Part shown: piece after piece, positions 32,778 to 41,906 of the stretch | Layout: each line of letters starts with the position of its first letter | Numbering within the stretch: the first letter of the stretch is position 1 | Source of the DNA: DASXRA01 sp036506155 | GTDB taxonomy: Bacteria > Actinomycetota > Actinomycetes > Mycobacteriales > Jatrophihabitantaceae | Assembly (NCBI GenBank): GCA_036506155.1 | Contig: DASXSF010000077.1 | Coordinates: forward strand, 1 to 49,266 | Direction: 5' to 3' | DNA: 49,266 nucleotides | Program-made: the position numbers and the translations under genes | The notes under the pieces: model-generated | Databases searched by the model: none | What the model saw: the letters and a program-made list of their open reading frames with translations, nothing else | Told to the model about the DNA's origin: nothing

Positions 32778-35185
32778 CGAAGATGTTCGGCGCGCCGATC
32801 CCGCGTCGCGAGGATCGCCGCTTCCTCACCGGCGGCGCGGCGTTCCTCGACGACCTCGGCCACGACGCGCTGGCGGTCGCGCTGGTCCGGTCGCCGCACG
32901 CGCACGCCCGCGTCGTCGACATCGACGTGTCCGGGGCTCTCGATGTGGACGGGTTGATCGCGATCTACACCTATGACGATCTGACCGGTGCCCTGGCCGA
33001 GCCCCTGCCACTGCTCATCCCGCATCCGGCGCTCACCCACGGGCGCACGGCGCACGCGCTGGCGCGGGACGAGGTCAACCACGTCGGAGAGCCGGTCGCA
33101 ATGGTGGTCGCGAAGGACCGCTACCTCGCGGAGGACGCCGCCGAGCGGATTGCGGTCACCTACGAGCCACTGCCCGCGGTGGTGGGCATCGAGGCGGCGC
33201 GGCACGCCGACCACCTCGTTCACGACGACGTCCCGGGCAACGTCGCAGCGAACTATACGCAGGCGTACGGCGATGTCGATGCCGCGATCGCGAGTGCGCC
33301 GCACCGGCTCAGTCTCGACCTCGCCGTGGAGCGGTCGGCGTCCACGCCACTGGAGACGCGGGGGGTGCTTGCCGAGTGGGACACCGAGTCGGCGCGACTG
33401 CGTGTGTGGTCGTCCACCCAGACCGCGACGGGCCTGCGCGCGGCAATCGCGGCGAAGCTCGGCCTCGATCTCACGAACGTCGAGGTGATCACCCCTGACA
33501 TCGGCGGCGGATTCGGTGTCAAGATCGTCCACCCGTGGCCGGAGGAGCTGCTGGTGCCCATGGCGGCCCGTGCCCTGGGCCGTCCGGTGAAGTTCACCGA
33601 GGACCGCGCCGAGCATTTCGTCGCCGCCGCCCACGAGCGCGCGCAACTGCACCACGTCGAGGTCGGCTTCGACGACGAGGGACGCATCCTGGGCCTCGAC
33701 GTGCGGTTCTGGCACGACCACGGGGCCTACACGCCGTACGGGCTGATCGTGCCGATCGTGACGTCGACCCAGCTGCTCGGCCCCTACAAGCCCGGGGCGT
33801 ACCGCGTCGAGTTCGACAGCCTCTACACCAACACGGTGATCGTGACGCCGTACCGGGGCGCCGGGCGCCCGCAGGGCGCCTTCGTCATGGAACGGACCGT
33901 GGACGCGATCGCGCGCGATCTCGGGCTGGACCGGGCCGCGGTGCGCGAGGCGAACTTCATCCAGCCCGACGAGATGCCCTTCGACTTCGGGCTGACGTTC
34001 CAGGACGGCCGGCCGCTGCGCTACGACTCCGGCGATTATCCAGCCACGCTGGAGAAGCTGAAGAAGCTCGTCGGCTGGGATTCGTTCGAAGCGGTCCGCG
34101 AGGCGGCGCGCGCCGAGGGACGCCGGGTCGGCATCGGGCTCGCCTGCTACGTGGAGGGCACCGGCGTCGGGCCGTACGAGGGTGGGCACGTGCTGATCGA
34201 GACCTCCGGCAAGGTAAAGGTCGCCACCGGGCTGACCACCCAGGGACAGGGCCACCAGACCGTCTTCGCTCAGATCGTGGCCGACGAGCTGGGCGTGCCG
34301 ATCAGCGATGTCGAGGTGGTCACCGGCGACACGCGCCGATTCCCCTATGCGGTGGGCACGTTCGCCTCGCGAGCTGCCGTGATGAGCGGCTCGGCGATCG
34401 CGCTGGCTGCCCGGAACGTCCGGGAGAAAGCGCTACGGGTCGCCGCCGACGCTTTGGAGGCGGATACCGAGGACCTGGAGATCGTCGAGGGCGTCGTCCG
34501 GGTGAAAGGCAACCCTGGCGCCGAGATCGCGCTGGGCACGGTGGCGGTGCTTTCCAACCCACTGCGGTACGCATTCGACGAGGCGTCGCAGGCGGCCACC
34601 CAGTTCGTGGTGGGCGACCCGGGCAAGCCGCCGGTGGCCGACGACGACGAACCCGGCCTGGAGGGCCGCGACTACTACTCGCCGCCGCACGCCACGTTCG
34701 CCAACGGCATGCACGCGGTGATCGTCGAGACGGACCCCGACACCGCGGAGATCCGGATCCTGAAGTACGCAGTGGTGCACGACTGCGGCAAACTGATCAA
34801 TCCGCGCATCGTCGAGGGGCAGATCCACGGCGGCGTCGCCCAAGGGGTCGGCGGGGCACTCTACGAGCGGATGGCGTACGACGAGGACGGCCAACTGCAG
34901 AACGCGTCGTTCATGGACTTCCTCATGCCGTACGTGACCGAGGTGCCGCGCGGCATCGACATCGACCATCTCGAGACGCCGTCGCCGCTGAACCCACTGG
35001 GCGTGAAGGGAGCCGGCGAGGCCGGCGTCATCCCGTCGGCGGCCGTCTTCGCGTCCGCCATCGAGGACGCCGAAGGCATCCCGATCACGTCCATGCCGAT
35101 CTCGCCGAGCGAGCTGTTCGAGCTGCGGGAGACAGCGACGAGCGCGCGCACGGACAGCAGGAGGCACAGTGAAGATCAGCGGTGA
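32774..35185 (+). CDS. Molybdenum hydroxylase large subunit, form II CoxL-like
   Basis: Catalytic subunit of 803 residues with the molybdenum-cofactor domains of the xanthine dehydrogenase family: PIPRREDRRFLTG, IGGGFGVK, QGQGHQTVFAQI, and the active-site glutamate in LGVKGAGEAGVIP. The loop that defines CO dehydrogenases (AYxCSFR) is instead PYRGAGRPQG (residues 359-368), the form II pattern, so CO oxidation is unlikely. The substrate cannot be read from sequence; context suggests hydroxylation of an N-heterocycle such as uracil or a related ring. The 3' end overlaps the next gene by 17 bases. Confidence 0.92.
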   Translation: MTKMFGAPIPRREDRRFLTGGAAFLDDLGHDALAVALVRSPHAHARVVDIDVSGALDVDGLIAIYTYDDLTGALAEPLPLLIPHPALTHGRTAHALARDEVNHVGEPVAMVVAKDRYLAEDAAERIAVTYEPLPAVVGIEAARHADHLVHDDVPGNVAANYTQAYGDVDAAIASAPHRLSLDLAVERSASTPLETRGVLAEWDTESARLRVWSSTQTATGLRAAIAAKLGLDLTNVEVITPDIGGGFGVKIVHPWPEELLVPMAARALGRPVKFTEDRAEHFVAAAHERAQLHHVEVGFDDEGRILGLDVRFWHDHGAYTPYGLIVPIVTSTQLLGPYKPGAYRVEFDSLYTNTVIVTPYRGAGRPQGAFVMERTVDAIARDLGLDRAAVREANFIQPDEMPFDFGLTFQDGRPLRYDSGDYPATLEKLKKLVGWDSFEAVREAARAEGRRVGIGLACYVEGTGVGPYEGGHVLIETSGKVKVATGLTTQGQGHQTVFAQIVADELGVPISDVEVVTGDTRRFPYAVGTFASRAAVMSGSAIALAARNVREKALRVAADALEADTEDLEIVEGVVRVKGNPGAEIALGTVAVLSNPLRYAFDEASQAATQFVVGDPGKPPVADDDEPGLEGRDYYSPPHATFANGMHAVIVETDPDTAEIRILKYAVVHDCGKLINPRIVEGQIHGGVAQGVGGALYERMAYDEDGQLQNASFMDFLMPYVTEVPRGIDIDHLETPSPLNPLGVKGAGEAGVIPSAAVFASAIEDAEGIPITSMPISPSELFELRETATSARTDSRRHSEDQR

Positions 35186-35732
35186 TGCCGTCCTGCACGC
35201 GCCGATCGAGCGGGTGTGGCAGGCCTTGCGCGACCCCGCGGTACTGGTGCAGACCATCCCGGGCTGCGAGCGGATGGACGCCACGGGGCCTGGCGCGTAC
35301 CGGATGACGGTGACGGCCGCTGTCGGGTCGACCAAAGGTACCTACTCGGGCACGGTCCGGGTGCACGACGGCAAGCCGCCGTCGTCGTTCGCGATCAGCG
35401 CGAGCGCAGCCGGTGCACCGGGCACCATCGGCACCGACGTGCAGGTGCGACTGTCCGAAGTGGACGGTTCGACCCTGCTGGGCTACGACGCGGACGCCAC
35501 CGTCGGCGGCATGATCGGCGGCATCGGCCAGCGGATGCTGGCCGGCGTGGCGCGCCGGACCGCCGACGAGTTCTTCGCCGCGGTCGACGACGCGCTTACC
35601 GGCGAGCCGGCGGCGGTCGGTTTCGCGGAAGCGCCGGCGGGCAGGAGCCTCACGCCCGGCGGGCTCGTCGCGGCCGCCTGCGCCGTGGCCGGTTTCGTCG
35701 TCGGCGCTGTGTGGGGACGGAGGCGGGGCTGA
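35169..35732 (+). CDS. CoxG-like SRPBCC protein with C-terminal membrane anchor
   Basis: 187 residues. The SRPBCC/START-like domain begins MKISGDAVLHAPIERVWQAL and includes IPGCERMDATGPGAYRM. Residues about 160-183 form one hydrophobic helix followed by RRRG, fitting an inner-membrane anchor with a cytoplasmic tail. In carboxydotrophs CoxG tethers CO dehydrogenase to the membrane, and a similar role is likely here. The stop overlaps the next ATG (TGATG). Confidence 0.9.
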   Translation: MKISGDAVLHAPIERVWQALRDPAVLVQTIPGCERMDATGPGAYRMTVTAAVGSTKGTYSGTVRVHDGKPPSSFAISASAAGAPGTIGTDVQVRLSEVDGSTLLGYDADATVGGMIGGIGQRMLAGVARRTADEFFAAVDDALTGEPAAVGFAEAPAGRSLTPGGLVAAACAVAGFVVGAVWGRRRG

Positions 35733-36646
35733 TGCGCGCGGTCACTGTCGCAGCGGTCCAGATAGCGCCGTCGCCTGCGCCGCTCGACACTGCCACGATC
35801 ACGGCGAACACCGCGCGCGCGATCACGCTCGTCCGCGACTGCCACACGGCGACGGCTGCCGAGCTGATCGTGCTGCCCGAGTCGGTCACGACCGGCTTCA
35901 CGCCAGGCGTGTCCGCGGGCGAGCTGTGGCAGCTCATCGGGCCGGCGCCGCTCGATCCGTTCCGCTCGGCCGCGGAGGAGTTGCGGGTACACCTCGTCGT
36001 AGGCGCATACCAGCGCGGCGAAGTTCGCGATGTCGTGTACAACACGGCAGCTGTCATATCGCCTACGGGCACGGTGCTCGGCACCTACCGCAAGACGCAT
36101 CCGTTCGGCGGCGAGCGCGTCGACCGTGGCGGCTGGGTGACGCCCGGCGACGACGTGCTGGTCGTCGATACGCCACTAGGCGTCATAGGCGTCATCATCT
36201 GCTTCGACGGCGATTACCCTGAGCTGTCCCGGGTGACCGCCATCAAGGGCGCCGAGATCATCTGCCGGCCGTCGGCGCTGCTGCGCTCAGCGGACCTGTG
36301 GGAGCTCACCAACCGGGCGCGGGCCTACGACAACCACGTATACGTGATCGGCGCGAACGCCACGGGCGTCGACCCCTCCGGAGTGATCTACTTCGGCAAC
36401 TCCATGATCGTCACGCCCATCGCCGAGGTGGTGGCGCGCGCCGCGTCGCACGAGGGCTGGGTGTCGGCGCGCCTCGACCCGGCCACGGCCATGTCGTCGA
36501 TGACGCCGGGATCGTCCGTCCCGCAGTCGTTCGACCACCTCGCCGACCGCAATCTGGATCTACTTCGCAAGCACGCCGATACCCTGCTCGGCGAGGCGCA
36601 CTCGCCGTTCGGACACGGCGGCCAGGCAAGGGACATCGTGGACTGA
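35732..36646 (+). CDS. Nitrilase-superfamily carbon-nitrogen hydrolase
   Basis: 304 residues with the complete catalytic triad: Glu in LIVLPESVTTG, Lys in GTYRKTHPFGGE and Cys in VIICFDGDYPE. The superfamily cleaves amides, N-carbamoyl groups or nitriles; the subfamily cannot be set by eye. In this operon an amidase or N-carbamoyl hydrolase acting on a ring-opened product is the most economical guess. One-base overlaps on both sides (TGATG) place it in the molybdenum hydroxylase operon. Confidence 0.88.
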   Translation: MRAVTVAAVQIAPSPAPLDTATITANTARAITLVRDCHTATAAELIVLPESVTTGFTPGVSAGELWQLIGPAPLDPFRSAAEELRVHLVVGAYQRGEVRDVVYNTAAVISPTGTVLGTYRKTHPFGGERVDRGGWVTPGDDVLVVDTPLGVIGVIICFDGDYPELSRVTAIKGAEIICRPSALLRSADLWELTNRARAYDNHVYVIGANATGVDPSGVIYFGNSMIVTPIAEVVARAASHEGWVSARLDPATAMSSMTPGSSVPQSFDHLADRNLDLLRKHADTLLGEAHSPFGHGGQARDIVD

Positions 36647-37122
36647 TGAGCGAGATTCGACCCGTTCGGGACGACGAGCGCGAGCGCGTTGCCAGGCAGC
36701 TCGCCGACCGCTGGGGCTCGCCCGTCGTGGTGAGTCGCGGGATACGTCACGATCTGCGTGAGCTGCCGACGCTCGTTGCCGAAGAGGACGGCGACATCGT
36801 GGGCATCGTGACCTATGCGCCGGCCTCCGACGAGGCGGAGATCACGTCGCTGGACGCGCTACGGCCCGATCACGGCGTCGGCACCGCGCTCCTCGACGCC
36901 GTGATCGACATCGCTCTCGGCGCCGGATGGCGGCGGCTGTGGCTGGTGACGACCAACGACAACACGCATGCGCTGCGTTTCTACCAGCGGCGCGGCTGGC
37001 AGCTCGTCGCCGTCCACCGCGACGCGATCGACGATGCCCGCCGGCTCAAGCCCGAGATCCCGGCCCGCGGCAACGACGACATTCCGATCCGGCACGAGTT
37101 GGAGCTAGAACTCCTGCTCTAG
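36646..37122 (+). CDS. GNAT-family N-acetyltransferase
   Basis: 158 residues of the acetyl-CoA-binding fold: DIVGIVTYAP strand pair, the pyrophosphate-binding loop in LRPDHGVGTALLDAVIDIAL (a variant of the R/QxxGxG/A motif), and the late LRFYQRRGWQLVAVHRD. The substrate is unknown. It is the last gene of the operon; its final 18 bases overlap the 3' end of the convergent regulator gene. Confidence 0.85.
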   Translation: MSEIRPVRDDERERVARQLADRWGSPVVVSRGIRHDLRELPTLVAEEDGDIVGIVTYAPASDEAEITSLDALRPDHGVGTALLDAVIDIALGAGWRRLWLVTTNDNTHALRFYQRRGWQLVAVHRDAIDDARRLKPEIPARGNDDIPIRHELELELLL

Positions 37123-37803
37123 GCCAAGCGCCGCGCCCAGGCCCTGGCGGCCATCCGCGGTCAGGCGCACGGCCCGGCCGGTGCCGATGCGCTCGACCCA
37201 CCGCAGGTCGAACAACCGCTGGCAGAGGGCGGCGGCACTGCCGCCCGCGAGATGCGGGCGACGCTCGGTCCAGTCGAGGCAGCGCCGGACGAACGGGCGG
37301 CGGCTGCCACGCGCGCCGTGGACGTCCACGCCAAGGTCCGCCAGCCACGCCATGCCGTCCGGCGTGATCACCCATCCGTCGAGCAGCCGGCGCTCGATCA
37401 TTGCGTCGGTGATCGTGACGCCGAGCCACCCGGCAAGGTGGTCGTAGCAGGTGCGACCGCGCTGAACTGCGGTCCGTGCCGTCGCCGCGCGTAACGACGC
37501 CGGCATACCGCTCGGCACCGGGGCGCGCGCCGACAGCGACTCGATCAGCTCGGCGGCGTCGGCGTCGGCCAGGCGCACGTAGCGGTGCCGCCCCTGCCTC
37601 TCCTCGACGAGCAGCCCATCGGCGACGAGCCGGTCCAGGTGCTCGCTCGCGGTGGAGCGCGCCACCCCGGCCCGCTGCGCCAGTTCGCCCGCCGTCCAGG
37701 CCCGGCCGTCGAGCAGCATGAGGCAGAACGAGGCGCGGGTGCGGTCGGCGAGCGCTCCGGCGAGGCGCGCCATTTCAGCGGCGCCGTCGGGTGGTGTGAG
37801 CAT
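37105..37803 (-). CDS. ArsR-type winged-helix transcriptional regulator
   Basis: 232 residues. The N-terminal winged helix (about 8-80) reads ALADRTRASFCLMLLDG, then the recognition region TAGELAQRAGVARSTASEHL and the wing EERQGRHRYVRL. A C-terminal extension of about 140 residues (HLAGWLGVTITDAMIERRLL) is typical of larger actinobacterial ArsR-like proteins. No obvious metal-binding cysteine cluster is seen, so the signal is probably not a metal. It is divergent from hyuA and likely regulates it. Confidence 0.85.
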   Translation of the reverse strand: MLTPPDGAAEMARLAGALADRTRASFCLMLLDGRAWTAGELAQRAGVARSTASEHLDRLVADGLLVEERQGRHRYVRLADADAAELIESLSARAPVPSGMPASLRAATARTAVQRGRTCYDHLAGWLGVTITDAMIERRLLDGWVITPDGMAWLADLGVDVHGARGSRRPFVRRCLDWTERRPHLAGGSAAALCQRLFDLRWVERIGTGRAVRLTADGRQGLGAALGLEQEF

Positions 37804-37915
37804 GCTTCGACTATGCCCGCTCGACGATTCGGCGACGAGCGAATGGTGCCCGCGCAAGCAGCACCGGGTCGAGCCGCTCAGCATGACAACGTGGGCGAGC
37901 AGTTTCAGCAGTAGT

Positions 37916-37936
37916 CGCCGACGCTCGATGTCGGCG
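37916..37936. promoter_or_regulatory. Inverted repeat upstream of hyuA
   Basis: CGCCGAC and GTCGGCG, 7-bp perfect arms with a 7-base spacer, 20 bases before the hyuA start in the 153-bp divergent gap. Size and place fit an ArsR-family operator. TTGACT (37944-37949) lies seven bases before GTG 37957 as a poor -10 candidate. The rest of the gap shows nothing. Confidence 0.4.
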
Positions 37937-37956
37937 GCCCCAGTTGACTCGACTGC

Positions 37957-39999
37957 GTGGCGCGTCGGATCAGGATCGGCATAGACACCGGTGGCACGTT
38001 CACCGACGTCGTAGCCCTGGACGAGAAGTCCGGGCAGATAGTCGCCACAAAGACGCCGTCGACGCCGAACGATCCGGCCGACGGCTTCCTGACCGGCGTA
38101 CACAAAGCGCTCACCCTGCTCGGCGCGGAGCAGGGCGAGACCACGGCCGTCAGCCACGGGACGACAGTCGCTACCAATCAGCTGCTCGAGGGCGACATCG
38201 ACCGCCTCGGGTTCGTCACCACCGAGGGCTACCAGTTCGTCCTCGAGATCGCGCGGCAGTCCGTGCCGGACGGGTACGGCAACAGCTACTTCTGGGTGAA
38301 ACCCGAGCGCATCGTTCCGGTCGATCTCGTGTGCACGGTGGGTGGGCGGCTCGACCACACGGGCGCCGAGATCCGCCCTCTGGACGAGAAGTCCGCCGTA
38401 GCGGCGGCCCGGTTCCTTCGCGATCGGGGTGTGACCGCGATCGGCGTGTGCCTGCTGCACTCGTACGCCAACCCCGCGCACGAGCTGCGGGTGCGCGAGA
38501 TCCTGAACCGCGAACATCCCGACGCGGTCGTGTCGATCTCCTCCGACGTGCTGCGCGAGTACCGCGAGTACGAGCGATCGATGACGACGCTGGTCGACGC
38601 CGCCGTCAAACCCAGGATGGGCCGGTATCTCGCGGCGACCGTGCAGCGGCTGCCGGCCGACGTCCCGCTCTACGTGATGAAGTCCAACGGTGGCGTGCTG
38701 TCGGCCGCCGAAGTGGCGCAGCGGCCGATCACGACGGTGCTGTCCGGACCGGCGGCAGGCGCGCTCGGCGCGGCCTTCGTGGCGCGGTGCGCGGGGTTCG
38801 ACAAGGTGCTCACCTGCGACGGCGGTGGCACCTCGACCGACGTGTCCGTGGTACTCGACGGTGAGCCGACGCTGACCACCGAAGGATCGGTCGGCGGGTA
38901 CCCGTCGAAGATTCCGATGATCGACGTAGTGACGGTCGGCGCCGGCGGCGGGTCGATTGCGTGGATATCGCCGGAGGGCACGCTCCGGGTCGGCCCCCGC
39001 TCGGCGGGCGCCGACCCTGGCCCGCTGTGCTACGGCACCGGCGGTACCGAGGTCACGGTCACCGACGCGCACGTCGTGCTCGGCCGGATCCCGCCGCGCC
39101 TGCTCGGTGGCGAGATCGCCCTCGACGTCGAGGCCGCCCGGCGCGGATTGCACAGCCTAGCTGAGCAGCTGGGCATGTCGCTTCCGGCATGCGCCGCGGG
39201 CATCCTCGAGATCTCCGCCTGGAACCAGGCGAACGCGCTGCGTCGCGTCACGGTCGCACGCGGCCTCGACGTGCGCGACTTCACCCTCGTCACCTTCGGT
39301 GGTTCCGGGTCGCTTCTGGCGTGCCGGCTCATGGACGTGCTCGGCGTGCCGGCCGTACTTGTCCCCGCCAATCCCGGAAATGTCTCGGCATTCGGGCTGC
39401 TGACCGTCGACGTCAAGAACGACTACGTCCGCACGGCCGTGGAGCGCCATGCCGAGCTGGACGTCGATCGGGCCGAGGCGATCTTTGCCGAACTGCAGGA
39501 GCGGGCGGCCGCGGCGCTCGACCGGGAGGGTTTCGGGCGCGAGGAGCACCGCTACGTCCGAAGCGCGGATTTGCGGTACTTCGGGCAGGCGTTCGAGGTG
39601 CGCGTCCCGGTGCCTGACGGCCCCCTCGACAAGGCGGCCGCCGACGATGTGGCCGCCGTGTTCCACGACGCGCACCGGGCGCTCTACGGATATGACTTCG
39701 GAGGCGACGTGCGCCAGCAGGTCGAGTGGGTGAACCTGCGCGCGTCGGGTATCGGGACGATCGCTCCACCGCAGCTGCGCGAGCTGCCGGCTCGTGACGG
39801 CGCACCACCGCGCCCCGGCGTACGGCCGGTGTGCTTCGACGACTACGAGGCGACCGCAATCTATCAGCGGACAGACCTGGCCCCAGGTGACGAGATCGCA
39901 GGTCCCGCGATCATCGAAGAGTTCGGTGCGACCGTGCCGATCCACCCCGGCTTCCACGCCCGCGTGGACAGCTACGGCAACCTGGTCGTGACCCAATGA
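37957..39999 (+). CDS. hyuA: Hydantoinase/oxoprolinase family protein, HyuA-type subunit
   Basis: ATP-using subunit of enzymes such as N-methylhydantoinase, oxoprolinase and acetone or acetophenone carboxylase. The 680 residues contain RIGIDTGGTFTDVVALD (ATP phosphate site), VSHGTTVATNQLLEG, LTCDGGGTSTDVSVVLDG, VGAGGGSIAWI and RSAGADPGPLCYG. GTG 37957 is the first start before the conserved N-terminus. Its stop overlaps hyuB as ATGA. Which cyclic or ketone substrate is used cannot be told from sequence. Confidence 0.9.
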   Translation: MARRIRIGIDTGGTFTDVVALDEKSGQIVATKTPSTPNDPADGFLTGVHKALTLLGAEQGETTAVSHGTTVATNQLLEGDIDRLGFVTTEGYQFVLEIARQSVPDGYGNSYFWVKPERIVPVDLVCTVGGRLDHTGAEIRPLDEKSAVAAARFLRDRGVTAIGVCLLHSYANPAHELRVREILNREHPDAVVSISSDVLREYREYERSMTTLVDAAVKPRMGRYLAATVQRLPADVPLYVMKSNGGVLSAAEVAQRPITTVLSGPAAGALGAAFVARCAGFDKVLTCDGGGTSTDVSVVLDGEPTLTTEGSVGGYPSKIPMIDVVTVGAGGGSIAWISPEGTLRVGPRSAGADPGPLCYGTGGTEVTVTDAHVVLGRIPPRLLGGEIALDVEAARRGLHSLAEQLGMSLPACAAGILEISAWNQANALRRVTVARGLDVRDFTLVTFGGSGSLLACRLMDVLGVPAVLVPANPGNVSAFGLLTVDVKNDYVRTAVERHAELDVDRAEAIFAELQERAAAALDREGFGREEHRYVRSADLRYFGQAFEVRVPVPDGPLDKAAADDVAAVFHDAHRALYGYDFGGDVRQQVEWVNLRASGIGTIAPPQLRELPARDGAPPRPGVRPVCFDDYEATAIYQRTDLAPGDEIAGPAIIEEFGATVPIHPGFHARVDSYGNLVVTQ

Positions 40000-41906
40000 G
40001 CGAAGAAGAGCAGCCAAACGCAGCAAACGCGACCATGGGGAACGCACCCTCCGACGCGATGAGCGCTCGCGCGGATCCGTCTCCGGCGGATCCGGTGTTG
40101 ATCGAGATCGTTCAGGGCAGCCTTGCGTCGATCGAGATGGAGGTGGAGACCGCGATCGCCCGGACAGCGCGATCGCCGATGATCCGCGACGCGCACGACT
40201 TCCGGGCCGGCATCCATGACGGCCGGCTGCGCAAGCTGACCGGCCGGTCGTACAGCGCCCTCGTGCATCCCGTCGTGCGCGACTTTCCGCTCGAGACGAT
40301 GCGCCCGGGCGACGTCTTCTTCCACAACGACGTGTACCTGTCCGAGGGCGGGATCGGCCACCTGCCGGACCTGTGCGTGACGGTGCCGGTCTTCCACCAG
40401 GATGAGGTTGTGGCGTTCGTCCAGGCGTTCGGCCACCACGACGACATCGGCGGCGCCGTCCCGGGCTCGATGCCGAGCCGTGCGACGAGCGTGTTCGAAG
40501 AAGGCCTGATGGTGCCGCCGATCAAGCTGTGGGACGCCGGCGTACCCAACCGGGCGGCGCTCACCATCATGACCCGCAACTCGCGCATGCCCGAGTCGCT
40601 GGCCGCCGACTTGGAGGCGGAGCGCGCCGGCTGCGCAATGGGCGCGCGCCGGTTGGCCGGACTGTTCGAGCGATACGGACGGACGGCGGTCGAGAGCTGC
40701 TTCGACGCGATCTTGGAAAATACCGAGAACACGTTCCGGAGAGAGATCCTGGCCAAGATCCCGAACGGCACGTGGGCTTGGGAGGACTACGCCGAGCACG
40801 ACGGCGTCGATCCCCCGCGACTGCACACGCAGCGCATCACGCTGACCAAGAACGACGCGGGTCTTACCGTCGACTTCACCGGAACCGGCCCGCAGGCGCG
40901 CGGCCCGATAAACCATGCCGCGAACTACGCCGACGGCAACTTCCTGAAGAAATGGCTCGCCCCGATCCTGCGCAATCTGGCGGATACGCCCGAGCGGATG
41001 GCGGAGCTGGACGTGAACGAGGGCGTGGTACCGCTCATCGACCTGCGCTTCCCCCCGCCCGGCACGCTGCTCACGCCGCAGTTCCCGGCGCCCACAAACG
41101 CGCGCACGTTCGTCATCCTGCGGCTGCTGGGCGTGCTCGCCGGCGTGCTGGCCAAGGCCGTGGACGGGCGGATGCCTGCCGACCAGGAGACGATCCGCTA
41201 TACCGGGGTGTACGGAACCGGCACAGACGGTCAGCCGTACCTGATGCGCGAGGTGCTGGGCGGCGGCTCGGGCGGGCGTTACTACGCCGATGGTGAGGAC
41301 ACGATTCACGTGGTCCCGGACTCGCGCAACCTGCCCACGGAGTTCACCGAGTCGCGGTTCCCGGTTATCGTCGAACGCCTGGGACTTGCCGTCGACTCCG
41401 GCGGCGCCGGCAAGTTCCGAGGCGGACTCGGCTACGACAAGCACATCCGCATGCTCGCCGACGCGCACTTCATGTCGATCGCCGACCGGTCGATCCTGGC
41501 CTGCTGGGGGGTCAGCGGAGGACGCGCGGGGCGCCCGTTCAGTGTGACGATCGACCCCGGAGGTCCACATGAGCGCGAGGTCGACGCGCTAGCCGATGCC
41601 GAGTTCGTCCGCGCCGGCGAGGTGATCCGCATCCGCACGACCGGTGGCGGCGGCTGGGGCGACCCGCTTGATCGCGATCCGGCGCTGGTGCTGCGCGACG
41701 TGCGCCGCGGCAAGGTGTCCGTCCTTGCGGCCCGTGACGACTACGGCGTGGTAATCGTCGACGACGCCGTCGACGAGGCAGCCACCATACGCGAGCGTAC
41801 GGCGACGCGATCCGCCCGCCCGGCCCGGCGGCCGTTCTTCGACCGGGGTGACGGCTACCTGCGGCTGGCCGGTCAGCCTGCTGCGGACTGCGACTGGGTG
41901 CCGTGA
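39996..41906 (+). CDS. hyuB: Hydantoinase B/oxoprolinase family protein, HyuB-type subunit
   Basis: Partner of HyuA; 636 residues. Homology starts near residue 32 (DPVLIEIVQGSLASIEMEVE) and includes GDVFFHNDVYLSEGGIGHLPD, GTGPQARGPINHAANYAD and the glycine-rich RTTGGGGWGDPLDRDP. The first 31 codons are unconserved and carry an exact copy of the dispersed repeat (40055-40070), which supplies an in-frame ATG at 40059 (MSARAD) that could be an alternative start. ATG 39996 is preferred for its overlap with hyuA. The last 34 bases overlap the convergent VOC gene. Confidence 0.9.
   Translation: MSEEEQPNAANATMGNAPSDAMSARADPSPADPVLIEIVQGSLASIEMEVETAIARTARSPMIRDAHDFRAGIHDGRLRKLTGRSYSALVHPVVRDFPLETMRPGDVFFHNDVYLSEGGIGHLPDLCVTVPVFHQDEVVAFVQAFGHHDDIGGAVPGSMPSRATSVFEEGLMVPPIKLWDAGVPNRAALTIMTRNSRMPESLAADLEAERAGCAMGARRLAGLFERYGRTAVESCFDAILENTENTFRREILAKIPNGTWAWEDYAEHDGVDPPRLHTQRITLTKNDAGLTVDFTGTGPQARGPINHAANYADGNFLKKWLAPILRNLADTPERMAELDVNEGVVPLIDLRFPPPGTLLTPQFPAPTNARTFVILRLLGVLAGVLAKAVDGRMPADQETIRYTGVYGTGTDGQPYLMREVLGGGSGGRYYADGEDTIHVVPDSRNLPTEFTESRFPVIVERLGLAVDSGGAGKFRGGLGYDKHIRMLADAHFMSIADRSILACWGVSGGRAGRPFSVTIDPGGPHEREVDALADAEFVRAGEVIRIRTTGGGGWGDPLDRDPALVLRDVRRGKVSVLAARDDYGVVIVDDAVDEAATIRERTATRSARPARRPFFDRGDGYLRLAGQPAADCDWVP
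40055..40070 (+). repeat. Exact copy of the dispersed repeat inside hyuB
   Basis: CGCGATGAGCGCTCGC, followed by GC as in three other copies. It lies in the unconserved N-terminal codons of hyuB and is read AMSARA. Confidence 0.85.

Noticed and set aside
32774..35185. CO dehydrogenase (aerobic carbon monoxide oxidation)
   Set aside because: Gene order coxM-S-L-G suggests it, but the large subunit has PYRGAGR instead of the AYxCSFR loop that carries the copper-binding cysteine, and coxD/E/F-type genes are missing.
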